Positions 9,201 through 17,733 are shown, numbered from the stretch's first letter. The stretch: 64,000 nucleotides of DNA from an uncultured Bacteriovoracaceae bacterium (GCA_937923325.1 CAKZUQ010000011.1:1-64000), one strand, 5' to 3'. A program made the numbers and translations. Notes: generated by a model not told the origin, from the sequence alone.

Positions 9201-9334
9201 TTATATTTAAAACAAAGAATAAAAACGTTGTTTAAAACGTGTCCGCTATACGTGAGCAAGATCATGAAGTCTGAAATAACATATAAAAGATCTAACCTAA
9301 ATATTAAACTTAGATCGAATTTAAAAAATAAAAA

Positions 9335-9673
9335 TTATAAATCATCAAGATAAAATTTAATTCTCTTTGTATCTTCATTGATTCTTTCAATTTGAGAACT
9401 TACTTTATCTACAATCGAGTTTAATGAGTCCGAGAAATCTGCTTTGTAATCCCATTGTTTCTTATCGTGATGAAAAATATAGTCATCTTTAAATTGATGG
9501 CTATCAATAAGAGAATCAAATTCATTCAAAAGCTCTTTTGCACTATCTTCGACAGGATAATGTTTACTTGCCGGATGTGAAATTTCAATAGGAACATCTT
9601 TTTTAATTGGCCCATCACTAAACTTCACTTGAATTACATTTGAGTGAACATCAACTTCATTTACATCTTTCAT
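9335..9673 (-). CDS. Hypothetical acidic protein
   Basis: A 112-residue soluble, acidic protein with no signal peptide or cysteine. The N-terminal part (VIQVKFSDGPIKKDVP) looks like a short beta-hairpin and the C-terminal 35 residues look like an amphipathic helix, possibly coiled (VDKVSSQIERINEDTKRI). It lies beside the dead IS element and is divergent from the potassium channel, with a 16-bp perfect palindrome in the shared upstream region. I do not recognise a family. Confidence 0.6.
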   Translation of the reverse strand: MKDVNEVDVHSNVIQVKFSDGPIKKDVPIEISHPASKHYPVEDSAKELLNEFDSLIDSHQFKDDYIFHHDKKQWDYKADFSDSLNSIVDKVSSQIERINEDTKRIKFYLDDL

Positions 9674-9765
9674 TACGATTAACTTCCTTAGTAATTATTC
9701 TCACATTATTGTATGCACTCTGGATGCCAAGGTGGATCTTTTTAAATATATAAATTCTCTCGTAA

Positions 9766-9781
9766 TACTAAGTACTTAGTA
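9766..9781. repeat. 16-bp perfect palindrome between divergent genes
   Basis: TACTAAGTACTTAGTA reads the same on both strands. It lies 93 bp upstream of the 9335-9673 gene start on the minus strand and 109 bp upstream of the ion-channel start on the plus strand. A perfect 16-bp dyad in a divergent promoter region is the usual form of a dimeric regulator site. No regulator gene is adjacent, so the binding protein is unknown. Confidence 0.45.
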
Positions 9782-9889
9782 CTGTAGTGTAATTTTTTTA
9801 TGAAAACACAATAGTCAGTTAATGTTTTTTTGCCAATTTTTTAAACATTTCTCATCCTCTACCGATATGCATTGTGGAGAATCTCATAA

Positions 9890-11194
9890 ATGCTTGAAAA
9901 CTATAACATTTCCGATAAAGAAAATAGGTTTACACTTGTAGGTGTAAGTATAGTATTTCTTTGCGTTGTTTGGACATGTTTTGAAGCCCCACTTTCATTT
10001 GTCTTAAATAAACAACTAAAAGAGCACCATCTTTGGTGGGATGGTCTCTTTAGCTTAATATTTACGTTAGATATATATTTTAAAATAAAAAATAAATACA
10101 ATATGCCAACCTTAGAAATGAATGATGAGCTACCTCAATATCATAAATCAAAATGGTTTTGGATAGATATAGTAGCATCGATACCATATGACATAATTGC
10201 TTCTGTATTTGGACTTAATATTGTGAATAATACTATAATGGCCCTAAGACTACTTAGAGTTGCTCGAATAGTAAAAATTCGATCTATAATTAAGATTGCA
10301 AAGTTTTTACCAAGAAGTATAAAAATAATATTAACTCTAACAGCAATTGCTTTAGTTATACATTTACTTGCATGTGGTTGGATGATGATATCTCCAAGGT
10401 CAGACTTAGACCTCATTTCATTTTATAATGTTTCTTTGTACTGGGCCGTATCAACGCTTACAACAGTTGGTTACGGAGATATAACACCTGTAACAAATAT
10501 TGGTAGAGCATACACGATGATTGTAATGGTTATTGGAGCTGCTAGTTATGGTATTATCATTGGTAATTTCTCAAAAATGATTATGCTCGCAGATAAATAC
10601 AAAGAAGAGAAAAAAGAAAAATTAAACTCTCTAAATCAATTTATGAAATATTATAATATTCCTAGAGGTCTACAGAAACAAACACTAATGTTTTATAATC
10701 ACCTATTAACACAAAATATATCAAAAGAAGAGGAAATGATCGTAAAAGATCTTCCACAGGCCCTACAAAATGAATTAAATATTTATAAAAGAATCAAGAT
10801 ATTAAGAAATGTACATATTTTTAAAGACTGCTCAACTCCATGCTTAAAGATGATTGCAAATAAACTAGAGCAAACATTCCACTCTCCAAATGAATATATT
10901 ATTAAAAGAGGAGATGCAGGAGATGCTATGTTTATAATTGGTCATGGGGAATTTGAAGTATCAAATGGTGAAAAAATTTACGCAACTTTAAAAGATGGAC
11001 AGTTCTTTGGAGAGATGGCGCTACTTGAAGATACAATTAGATCAATGGATATAATAAGTAAGTCTTATTGTGATCTATACGGATTTAAAAAAGAGGATTT
11101 CAAGGCCGTAATTGAGAAGTATCCTAATCTTCAAGAGAAGTTTCAATCAAAATATAAAAGACGAAACGAAGATAGATCACTTAAGGTTGCATAA
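9890..11194 (+). CDS. Six-helix K+ channel with cyclic-nucleotide-binding domain
   Basis: Cation channel of the voltage-gated/CNG superfamily in the inner membrane. S1-S3 lie at about residues 15-110. A charged S4 (117-138, [16 protein letters not shown]) has Arg/Lys about every third residue, as in voltage sensors. The pore carries the potassium selectivity filter TTVGYGD (191-197). After S6 comes a C-linker (about 230-305), then a cyclic-nucleotide-binding domain (about 310-420). Its phosphate-binding cassette [13 protein letters not shown] (373-385) keeps the GE and Arg contacts. The architecture matches bacterial homologues of HCN/EAG channels such as SthK. It is the first gene after a divergent promoter region containing a 16-bp palindrome, with GGAG at 9871-9874. 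Confidence 0.92.
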   Translation: MLENYNISDKENRFTLVGVSIVFLCVVWTCFEAPLSFVLNKQLKEHHLWWDGLFSLIFTLDIYFKIKNKYNMPTLEMNDELPQYHKSKWFWIDIVASIPYDIIASVFGLNIVNNTIMALRLLRVARIVKIRSIIKIAKFLPRSIKIILTLTAIALVIHLLACGWMMISPRSDLDLISFYNVSLYWAVSTLTTVGYGDITPVTNIGRAYTMIVMVIGAASYGIIIGNFSKMIMLADKYKEEKKEKLNSLNQFMKYYNIPRGLQKQTLMFYNHLLTQNISKEEEMIVKDLPQALQNELNIYKRIKILRNVHIFKDCSTPCLKMIANKLEQTFHSPNEYIIKRGDAGDAMFIIGHGEFEVSNGEKIYATLKDGQFFGEMALLEDTIRSMDIISKSYCDLYGFKKEDFKAVIEKYPNLQEKFQSKYKRRNEDRSLKVA

Positions 11195-11220
11195 TACTTA
11201 AACTTAGTTATTATTAAGTT

Positions 11221-11427
11221 ATGAATCCGAATTGCAATAGATGTAAACATTACTTTATAACATTTGATAAGAGTGCTTCCAAAGGGTGTAAAATATTTGG
11301 TATAAAATCAAATACCTTACCTTCAACTATTGTTAAATCAGCAAATGGAAGAGACTGTAATGGCTTTGAACTCAAAGATAGATTCAAAAATAAGGCTAAA
11401 GACCTGAATGATTCTAAGAATTGGTAA
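11221..11427 (+). CDS. Conserved small Cys-rich protein
   Basis: A 68-residue protein whose conserved-looking core is CNRCKHYFITFD, a Cys at 23 inside GCKIFG, LPS, and a Cys at 46 in GRDCNGF. The four cysteines (5, 8, 23, 46) could hold one zinc. Similar short proteins with CxxCxHY...GCxxFGxKS...C occur in many proteobacteria without an established function. It follows the channel gene by 26 bp and may share its transcript. Its end overlaps the convergent mnmA by 14 bp. Confidence 0.7.
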   Translation: MNPNCNRCKHYFITFDKSASKGCKIFGIKSNTLPSTIVKSANGRDCNGFELKDRFKNKAKDLNDSKNW

Positions 11428-12595
11428 CTTTTTGATCATATAAAGTCTCGCCTCGAGACTTTATAATAGCTCCACCTAAACACTCATTATCTTTATAAAG
11501 CACTACTGATTGCCTTATTGCAATTGCTCTTTGGGGCTTATCGAATTTTACAAAAAGCTCTCCATCAACTTTAGTCACTGTACAAGCTTGGTCTTGCTGT
11601 CTGTATCTAATTTTCGCAAAGCAGTTTAGCGGAAAATCGGGTTCAGTATTAACCCAAGAAATTTCTGTTGCAACAAGTTCACTTGAAAATAAAGAGGGGT
11701 GTGCGTCTCCTTCGACAACATAGACAGTATTTGTAGTAATATCTTTACTACAAACAAACCAAGGACCACCAGGTCCACCTAGTCCAAGTCCCTTTCTTTG
11801 ACCAATCGTGTAAAAACATGCTCCATCATGTGGGCCTAAAACTTTATTTGTTTCAAGGTTTACGAAATCCCCCTTTTGGCCCTTAACGTAAGTTGAAAGA
11901 AAATTCTTAAAATTTCTTTCGCCAATAAAGCAAATTCCCGTGGAGTCTTTCTTGTTATGAGTAATTAAATCAAAGTCTTTAGCAATTTGCCTAACGACCT
12001 TCTTTTCAATACTACCTATTGGAAAAAGAACATTCTTAAGAACTTCCTCTTGAATAGTGTATAAGAAGTAAGTTTGATCTTTATTTGAATCACGACCTTT
12101 TAAAAGCTGATTATCAGAAGATTTCTGACAATAGTGACCAGTTGCAAGAAAGTTAGCACCTAAAGACATGGCCTTATCATAAAAGACTTTAAATTTAATC
12201 TCTCTATTGCATAATATATCAGGATTAGGAGTATAGCCTAGTTCGTATTCTTTCACGAAATGCTTAAATACATTTTCCTCATAATCTCTCACAAAGTTTA
12301 CGCTATAATATGGAATATCAAGTTTTTCACAAACGCTTATTACATCAGCGTAGTCTTTTTCTGAAGAACAAACTCCATTCTCATCTTTTTCTTCCCAGTT
12401 CTTCATAAACATTCCGATAACATTGTACCCTTGAAGTTTTAAAACTGCTGCACATGAAGAAGAGTCAACTCCCCCACTCATGCCGAGAATAACTTTTTTT
12501 CTACGATTAAACTCAAATTCTTCATTAGTTAATGAGATACCGTACTTAGTTAGAGTTTCTTTTGATTCTTGAAAATTCATAAACGCGTTATACAT
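11414..12595 (-). CDS. mnmA: tRNA-specific 2-thiouridylase MnmA
   Basis: Adenylates and thiolates U34 of Lys, Glu and Gln tRNAs, taking sulphur from the Tus/IscS relay. On the longest reading from TTG 12610 (398 residues) the PP-loop SGGVDSS is at 45-51, the first catalytic Cys in NPDILCNREIKF is Cys134, TGHY follows near 157, and the second catalytic Cys in STGICFIG is Cys227. The C-terminal beta-barrel RNA-binding part is complete. The start is uncertain: TTG 12610, ATG 12595 and ATG 12580 are all possible, none with a good ribosome site, and about 30 extra residues precede the family core. It lies directly downstream of a degenerate MnmA paralogue, with only a short gap, so they are probably co-transcribed. 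Confidence 0.95.
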   Translation of the reverse strand: MYNAFMNFQESKETLTKYGISLTNEEFEFNRRKKVILGMSGGVDSSSCAAVLKLQGYNVIGMFMKNWEEKDENGVCSSEKDYADVISVCEKLDIPYYSVNFVRDYEENVFKHFVKEYELGYTPNPDILCNREIKFKVFYDKAMSLGANFLATGHYCQKSSDNQLLKGRDSNKDQTYFLYTIQEEVLKNVLFPIGSIEKKVVRQIAKDFDLITHNKKDSTGICFIGERNFKNFLSTYVKGQKGDFVNLETNKVLGPHDGACFYTIGQRKGLGLGGPGGPWFVCSKDITTNTVYVVEGDAHPSLFSSELVATEISWVNTEPDFPLNCFAKIRYRQQDQACTVTKVDGELFVKFDKPQRAIAIRQSVVLYKDNECLGGAIIKSRGETLYDQKVTNS

Positions 12596-12624
12596 GAAGT
12601 AAAATGACAAGTAAATTGTAAAGC

Positions 12625-13614
12625 TTACCTATTGGGCTTAAAGACTCTTCCTGACCCTAGTAGCCTAGAATTTCGATGATCTGAATCGTATATATTAACA
12701 ATTTGACCAACATACAGGCTAAGATCAAGATCTTCTATAAATTCGATACGAAAACGATTCAATGTATAAAAAGTTAATAAAACTGAATGGTATTCTACTG
12801 AGTTGGAAACTCGAACAAATAAATTACGTGAAAGAGGCTCAGGTTTTAATGTAGATAGGGAGCATTCATAAATTTTAGTCTCAATATATTTTAAGCTATC
12901 TCCCTCAAGAATAAAGGTTGTATCTACATCTTGCGAGAAGTTACTAAGTTCAAACTCAGTATTCTTGAATACCTCACTATTAAATTCAATTCGCTTGATC
13001 AAAGATTCAGGAACAAAATCAGAAAAACTTAAGAAATTTAAATCTTTAGATTCTATATTTGAAACACGATAATCTTTAACAAGCTTCTCTCTTTCCCTTA
13101 AGGCTAAATCTCCAAGAGGGGAAATAAGTCCGTCCAATTTTGCAAGATTCATATCTGAAAATAGGTACGATTGATCTAAACTTGAGTCTGAATGCATCAA
13201 AATTTGAACAGAAGAAGTATGCTTTAAAAGTTTTACATAATGTCCTGTTGCTATACTTTCAAAGTCTTCACTTAAACGATTAATTAGAAATTTTGAAATT
13301 AACTGACAATAGTTGACATAAGTAAACGAAATTCTTGAAGATATAACACTATCCAATACTTCATCGATAAAATAATTTGTAACATCAACAACTGTTAGAT
13401 CTATCGCAATCTCATTTGCCTTTGACAAAACAAGGTCTTTTTCACGAGTAAATTTTGAAATAATACTTGAGGGAATATTAAATATCTTCTCAGGGTTAAT
13501 GTAGTAATAAACTCCAGTAACGCTATAACCTTGCTTAGATAAAAGGATTCCAGTAAGTTGTGAGTCACGGTCTCCATTAAAGCCAAGTACTATATATTTT
13601 TTTTTTATTTCCAT
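12625..13614 (-). CDS. Divergent MnmA-like protein, probably not an active thiouridylase
   Basis: It can be aligned by eye with MnmA over its first 200 residues: strand-loop IVLGFNGDRDSQLTG, GYSVTGVY, ATGHYVKL (122-129), SLDQSYLF (145-152), and ISPLGDL corresponding to FPIGSIE. The PP-loop SGGVDSS is replaced by NGDRDSQ (13-19), losing the Gly-Gly-Val and final Ser-Ser pattern needed for ATP. The first catalytic Cys position seems kept (Cys103 in YVNYCQL), but the second is Asn193 in SKDLNFL. The C-terminal third resembles the MnmA barrel only in outline (LFVRVSNS, then YVGQIVNIYDSD). At 329 residues it is only slightly shorter than MnmA. It sits immediately upstream of true mnmA, suggesting duplication and loss of catalysis, perhaps as a partner subunit or regulator. 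Confidence 0.72.
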   Translation of the reverse strand: MEIKKKYIVLGFNGDRDSQLTGILLSKQGYSVTGVYYYINPEKIFNIPSSIISKFTREKDLVLSKANEIAIDLTVVDVTNYFIDEVLDSVISSRISFTYVNYCQLISKFLINRLSEDFESIATGHYVKLLKHTSSVQILMHSDSSLDQSYLFSDMNLAKLDGLISPLGDLALREREKLVKDYRVSNIESKDLNFLSFSDFVPESLIKRIEFNSEVFKNTEFELSNFSQDVDTTFILEGDSLKYIETKIYECSLSTLKPEPLSRNLFVRVSNSVEYHSVLLTFYTLNRFRIEFIEDLDLSLYVGQIVNIYDSDHRNSRLLGSGRVFKPNR

Positions 13615-13676
13615 AATCTAACCTAGGCAAATTATATCTCAACTCACATTTTCTTAAAAGAGAGTAAAATAAAGTT

Positions 13677-14294
13677 ATGGAAAATAAAAATATTTACATT
13701 ATTCAAAATCATAACAAAGTAAACTTGGTATCGATCTATAGTAGTTTTATAAAGTCTAAATTAAGTACAAGCGAAAAATTTCAAATTGTATCCGTAAAAG
13801 ATAAATTCCAAAGAAAAATAACACTAAAAGAAATTTTAGAATTTGATACAACTGCTCAAAGCTTAACTGTAGATACTAAGAAATATATATCTAAAATGAT
13901 ATCTAAACATAATAACGAGTTCGTTCTAGAGTTGTATAAAGAAATACCAGACCTAGGATCTTTTTTTGATGAAATTTCAAAAGAACAAAAAGTTATCTTT
14001 TCATTTTTAAGAAGTATCATTAAAGATTCCAAGACAATCCTAGTGGAAAATATGGATGGTATCATAAGAAAAGATTCTTTTAAAACAATAAAGAAATCAA
14101 TAAACCAAATGGCAAAAGAGAGTAAATATAATTTCATAATTGAGACGAATACACCTGAGTTTTGGAGTGATATCTGTAGTCACTACGTAAGGGTGCAAGA
14201 AACAAGCGTGGAGTTCACTAAAAATAAACTTGATATGAATGAGCTAGAAGATAGTATAAATAAAGATCAGACTGGCCTTCAAATAGCGCTATAG
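13677..14294 (+). CDS. Protein of unknown function, possible ABC-ATPase relic
   Basis: A 205-residue Lys/Ser-rich soluble protein. No clear family is recognised. The stretch at about 99-160 has the order of features in the second half of an ABC ATPase: SKEQKVIFSFLRSIIKDSK in the place of the signature helix, TILVEN in the place of Walker B (LLLDEP), and IIETNTPE in the place of the H-loop. A Walker A P-loop is absent from the N-terminus. The resemblance is weak and could be chance. The gene is divergent from the MnmA paralogue and ends 5 bp before the convergent gene at 14300. Confidence 0.55.
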   Translation: MENKNIYIIQNHNKVNLVSIYSSFIKSKLSTSEKFQIVSVKDKFQRKITLKEILEFDTTAQSLTVDTKKYISKMISKHNNEFVLELYKEIPDLGSFFDEISKEQKVIFSFLRSIIKDSKTILVENMDGIIRKDSFKTIKKSINQMAKESKYNFIIETNTPEFWSDICSHYVRVQETSVEFTKNKLDMNELEDSINKDQTGLQIAL

Positions 14295-14299
14295 TTAAA

Positions 14300-15271
14300 T
14301 TAAAGATACCTTACAGAGCAATTTACTTTGAAGGATTTATTGATAAATCTGTTCATGGCCTTAATTCTGATAATCAAACAAATATTTTTGAATTTTATTT
14401 CAAAGTATGAAGTAGAGTCAGAGTTTATTATTTCGAAGTCATTTTCAAGAATACCTTTAGAACTAAAAACTTGATATTCCCCTTGGTCATAATTATCTCT
14501 ATGGTAACAAGTGGCCTGTATCACTGAGCTTTTACTAAATCCTATTAAAGAAAATATCGATTTTATAAAATTTTTACTGTTAGATAACTCAACTACAGCA
14601 TCGTAAAACAATTTTGATGATTTATGTAAAAACTTAAGATATTCTTCACGACTACTACCTGTAAGCTCGCCAGGTAAACCTGGTAAACCTCTCATGCACC
14701 ATTCATTAAAATTTCTATCCCACTCTAAACCATTCTCTTCATGGATAGCAAAGCTAAATTCATCAAATATTTTATCAAACTCTTTACTAACATTACTCTG
14801 TAAACTATCAGCATCATAAAAGTACTTAGATAAAAAGCTCTTAACACCAGCACTTTTAGTATTCGTTGCTGCTTTATGCTTATTTAGCTTAATACTTACT
14901 GGATAGGTTTGATCTAAAGAAACAATAAGAATATCTGCTTCTCCATAATCCCCTTCTGTATCAGAAGCAGCAGTCTTTCCAACGAGACGTATGTTAGAAA
15001 TACTAGTTAGATTTAGAGTTTTCAGTATTTCCTCACTAAGAGATTTTGCAAGTAGTGGTAACTTACTTAAAAGATCTGGATAAAAGCTACGAATAAAGCT
15101 TTCTTGTTGCTTTAACATCAAAAGGAATGATTTGGAAAGTTCACTTAAGAACTTAGACTCTAAGTCACTTTTCTTTGCTAATTGAACACAGACAAGAAAC
15201 TCAAATAGATTTCCTTTATATTCATTAAGCAAAGCTTCTTGTCGTGCAGAGAAAGACACTACTTTCTCCAA
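14300..15271 (-). CDS. Uncharacterised protein, possible PD-(D/E)XK-fold nuclease
   Basis: No family recognised with confidence. The N-terminus EYKGNLFEFLVCVQLA (17-32) resembles the first helix of many restriction-type nucleases, with Glu24 in place. Residues 108-128 read DYGEADILIV then YPVSIKLN, which fits a D-x(n)-SxK version of the PD-(D/E)XK centre with Asp113, Ser126 and Lys128. The expected acidic residue is replaced by Ser, so activity is not assured. There is no signal peptide. The start overlaps the 3' end of gsk by 13 bp, implying coupled expression with a nucleoside kinase. The methyltransferase is more than 10 kb away. Confidence 0.55.
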   Translation of the reverse strand: MEKVVSFSARQEALLNEYKGNLFEFLVCVQLAKKSDLESKFLSELSKSFLLMLKQQESFIRSFYPDLLSKLPLLAKSLSEEILKTLNLTSISNIRLVGKTAASDTEGDYGEADILIVSLDQTYPVSIKLNKHKAATNTKSAGVKSFLSKYFYDADSLQSNVSKEFDKIFDEFSFAIHEENGLEWDRNFNEWCMRGLPGLPGELTGSSREEYLKFLHKSSKLFYDAVVELSNSKNFIKSIFSLIGFSKSSVIQATCYHRDNYDQGEYQVFSSKGILENDFEIINSDSTSYFEIKFKNICLIIRIKAMNRFINKSFKVNCSVRYL

Positions 15272-16560
15272 TAAGCATCATCTAAGGAATCTTCTTTTTG
15301 AGGAAGGGCTCTAAAGAGTCGAGGTGAATTTTGACTAAGAACCTCAAAACTAACCCTATTTGCATACTTACTAATTTGAGAAATAGAAGAGTAAGTTAAG
15401 TAATCTTGAGAGTGTTTTGGAGAATTTGGAATAGTTTCTCTATGGTAAATATTTGCAGCAATATCATGAAGTAATGCTGAAAGTGCAGCATCTCCTGCAC
15501 CATTGGTATTTTTTATCATACTTGGTCCACCTTTAAATGGACTTATATGTGTGTAGATCTTTATAGGATTATTACACTTAGTTCTTTTCATACTTCTACT
15601 GTATTCAAATTCATTGTAATTAACTATAGACTTAGAAACTAAAGGTGAATTAGTCATACGCTTAAAGTCGTCTTCGACATGACCACCAAGGTATAGACCC
15701 TTTTTACCGACAGTCAAAAGAACTAAATCTGTTGAATCTAAGAGTTCCTCTATAATTAACAATGGATCATTTTGTCCAGTTAGTTCTAATGCTTCATCTT
15801 GATTCATAGCAAGAACAGAAACATATTTTTTAATAAAGCTATAAAAGAAATCCCTTTTTTCTTTAACCAAGTCACTTGTCCCGAGTGAAAAGACTACAGG
15901 TATCTCATTTGCCAAGGCAATCTCACAAGACTTAATAGTCGAGTTATAAATTGGATCTTCTTCACTTCTTAAAGTATATGCAGATACTAAAACAGCAGAT
16001 GACTTAGATACTATTTCACTTGGTATGCTTTCACTTTTAAGGTCATTCATGCACCCCTTACTAATTGCAAAGGTTCTTTCAAGATCAGGAGTGATAAAAC
16101 ACAAAGCTCTTCCCATAGGCTTTTCGGAGGGTTGAAGATAAGTAAGATCCACAATTCCATTTGTCTTAGAAAGGTATTTAAAGGCATAATCGCCTACTTC
16201 AATTTGTTTTTTTATAGCTCCTAACGCATAGGAAGGTGTGTCACTAAGAATGGAAAAGTTATGAAGCGTGTTTCCAATTGCTCCCCCGGGATACTCTCCA
16301 GTAACCTTATTTAAATCTTTGAACTTATAGTAAATCGAATCAGCTAAGTTGTCTGAAATTAGAAAAGATTGTCCCTTTGAAAAGTTATGTTCAGCTAAGA
16401 ATTGATCATCTACCTCAATTTCAATATCGACTAACAACTGATCAATACCAACGATATAAGGCATCTCAACAGTTTTGCCATTATTTGAATCAACCGATGG
16501 CTTACTTGTTTCTGTAACAGGAAAGTAGTGTTTTGTATCTCTTCTACCAGGGAACTTCAT
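15259..16560 (-). CDS. gsk: Inosine-guanosine kinase
   Basis: PfkB/ribokinase-superfamily nucleoside kinase that phosphorylates guanosine and inosine to GMP and IMP in purine salvage. At 433 residues it is almost the same length as E. coli Gsk (434). It shares with it MKFPGRRDTKHYFPV at the start, VVGIDQ-like IVGIDQLLVDIE, GGAIGNTLHN, AMNQDEALELTGQNDPLL, the PfkB anion-hole signature NTNGAGDAALSALLHDI and a closing EDSLDDAYW. The Asp of NGAGD is the expected catalytic base. A minus-strand promoter candidate lies just upstream (16641-16668). It heads a two-gene unit with the 14300-15271 gene. Confidence 0.95.
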   Translation of the reverse strand: MKFPGRRDTKHYFPVTETSKPSVDSNNGKTVEMPYIVGIDQLLVDIEIEVDDQFLAEHNFSKGQSFLISDNLADSIYYKFKDLNKVTGEYPGGAIGNTLHNFSILSDTPSYALGAIKKQIEVGDYAFKYLSKTNGIVDLTYLQPSEKPMGRALCFITPDLERTFAISKGCMNDLKSESIPSEIVSKSSAVLVSAYTLRSEEDPIYNSTIKSCEIALANEIPVVFSLGTSDLVKEKRDFFYSFIKKYVSVLAMNQDEALELTGQNDPLLIIEELLDSTDLVLLTVGKKGLYLGGHVEDDFKRMTNSPLVSKSIVNYNEFEYSRSMKRTKCNNPIKIYTHISPFKGGPSMIKNTNGAGDAALSALLHDIAANIYHRETIPNSPKHSQDYLTYSSISQISKYANRVSFEVLSQNSPRLFRALPQKEDSLDDAYWRK

Positions 16561-16640
16561 AAAAAACCTATTCTAAAATGTATTTATTGCTAAGGTTTAT
16601 ACCACTATTCGAAGTTCAAAGAAACAAATGAGTAAACTTT

Positions 16641-16668
16641 ATAATAATGATCCCAACAAGAGGTGCAA
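16641..16668 (-). promoter_or_regulatory. Candidate promoter for gsk
   Basis: On the minus strand, TTGCAC (16668-16663) and TATTAT (16646-16641) are separated by 16 bp, a good fit to sigma-70 elements (TTGACA/TATAAT). Transcription would begin about 75 bp before the gsk start codon. Confidence 0.45.
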
Positions 16669-16708
16669 CTCAACGCAACATCACAAAACAATATAAGACC
16701 ATTACCTA

Positions 16709-16990
16709 CTAATACCTAGCACATTTTTTTCCTGGAAGTTTTACCATTTGCATCACCTCTAAAGGTGCACTAATTCCTTTTTGATGAACTGAAAATTCAT
16801 TAATTAATGGATACGTATGTAAAGTGCCTTCATACCTAACTTTAGAAAAAACAAGGTTCTCCTTTTTTAGAGTCTTCTTAAATTGTCTCTTACACCTCTT
16901 TGCCTCAAAGTATGAATATGGATCAGCAGAAACTGATAAAGAAGTAAGAATGGTTATTAATATTAATAGTTTAAACATGGTTGTCATCAA
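16709..16990 (-). CDS. Small exported basic protein
   Basis: A 93-residue protein with a clear signal peptide (about residues 5-22, cleavage after SVSA). The mature part is short, basic and has two cysteines (about 33 and 90) that could form a disulphide. No family recognised. It has a GTG-free MMTTM start region, so Met1, Met2 or Met5 may be used. It is probably periplasmic and stands alone between gsk and another small exported protein. Confidence 0.55.
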   Translation of the reverse strand: MMTTMFKLLILITILTSLSVSADPYSYFEAKRCKRQFKKTLKKENLVFSKVRYEGTLHTYPLINEFSVHQKGISAPLEVMQMVKLPGKKCARY

Positions 16991-17114
16991 TTTAGTTTAT
17001 AGGTTTTAATAAATCTTGATTCAGTGTTTTTGTGAAATATTCCTAAGTAACCACTCAATCTTTTAAATCTTCTATCCGAAACATTAAAGTTTTTGTCAGC
17101 AATAGATACTTTAT

Positions 17115-17525
17115 TTAAATCTTGAAATCTCTGTTATAGCTTATATTGTCAATACCAACCCTTGGTAAAGAAACTAAATAAACGACTAAGGCAACAGGAC
17201 TTAAGAAAAGAACCTCAGCAACACGGCCTACCTCTCGCTTGCTCTGCATATTTCTCCAAGTCTCAGGTCCACAAACTCCATCATAGTTAGATATAGTTTT
17301 AGTAACATTAGGAAGATTCCTTCTTACAAAGTTGAACCTATATTCTGACTTTGAAATTCTTCTTAAAGGCAATTCTTTATACTCCGAATTTGTATGGATT
17401 TGTAGAACCTCTGCATTTTCAAGAAGGTTAATCTCAAATGACTCCATAGTTTTTTTATTCACTATAATTCCAGAAGAGGCAAAGAAACAATGTAAAGATA
17501 ATGCAACAGTAATAATTTTTTTCAT
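17115..17525 (-). CDS. Small exported protein with C-terminal hydrophobic helix
   Basis: A 136-residue protein with an N-terminal signal sequence (about residues 2-18) and a second hydrophobic segment at about 105-122 (VLFLSPVALVVYLVSLP). The middle is basic with GVCGPETW near residue 85. It is likely to sit in the inner membrane with its centre in the periplasm. A good ribosome site (AGGGAG) lies upstream of the ATG at 17525. Function unknown, with no paired gene. Confidence 0.6.
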   Translation of the reverse strand: MKKIITVALSLHCFFASSGIIVNKKTMESFEINLLENAEVLQIHTNSEYKELPLRRISKSEYRFNFVRRNLPNVTKTISNYDGVCGPETWRNMQSKREVGRVAEVLFLSPVALVVYLVSLPRVGIDNISYNRDFKI

Positions 17526-17733
17526 TTTATACTCCCTTTAAGTCCTTATGATTAAATTAACTACTTTTATCTTGAGTTCTAATTTTTTTCCCACTTCAAG
17601 AGAATCTATTGACTCCATTTTGAGACCACAAATTTTTTACAAACACCATAAAGAATTTTAAAGAAGCCCTATAAAGAACATTGGCTTTTTCTTTCACAAG
17701 AAAATCTGCTACAGTAATAACAAAGGAACTACT

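Larger units (their letters stand above)
8107..9264 (+). mobile_element. Decayed IS3-family insertion sequence
   Basis: The boundaries come from an imperfect terminal inverted repeat: left end TGATCTTGCCCAAT... at 8107 and right end ...GAGCAAGATCA at 9264. The match continues inward to a shared CGGACAC (8125-8131 and its complement at 9238-9244). The TG...CA ends fit IS3 elements. GAAGT is present at 8103-8107 and at 9266-9270 and could be a target duplication, but its register is off by one or two bases from the TG/CA ends. Both transposase frames inside are broken by stops and frameshifts. About 1.16 kb is slightly short for the family, consistent with small deletions. The element cannot transpose by itself. 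Confidence 0.8.

Noticed and set aside
10141..10416. 91-residue minus-strand frame within the channel gene
   Set aside because: Complete antisense of S3-pore coding sequence with no start signal; the channel frame is certain.
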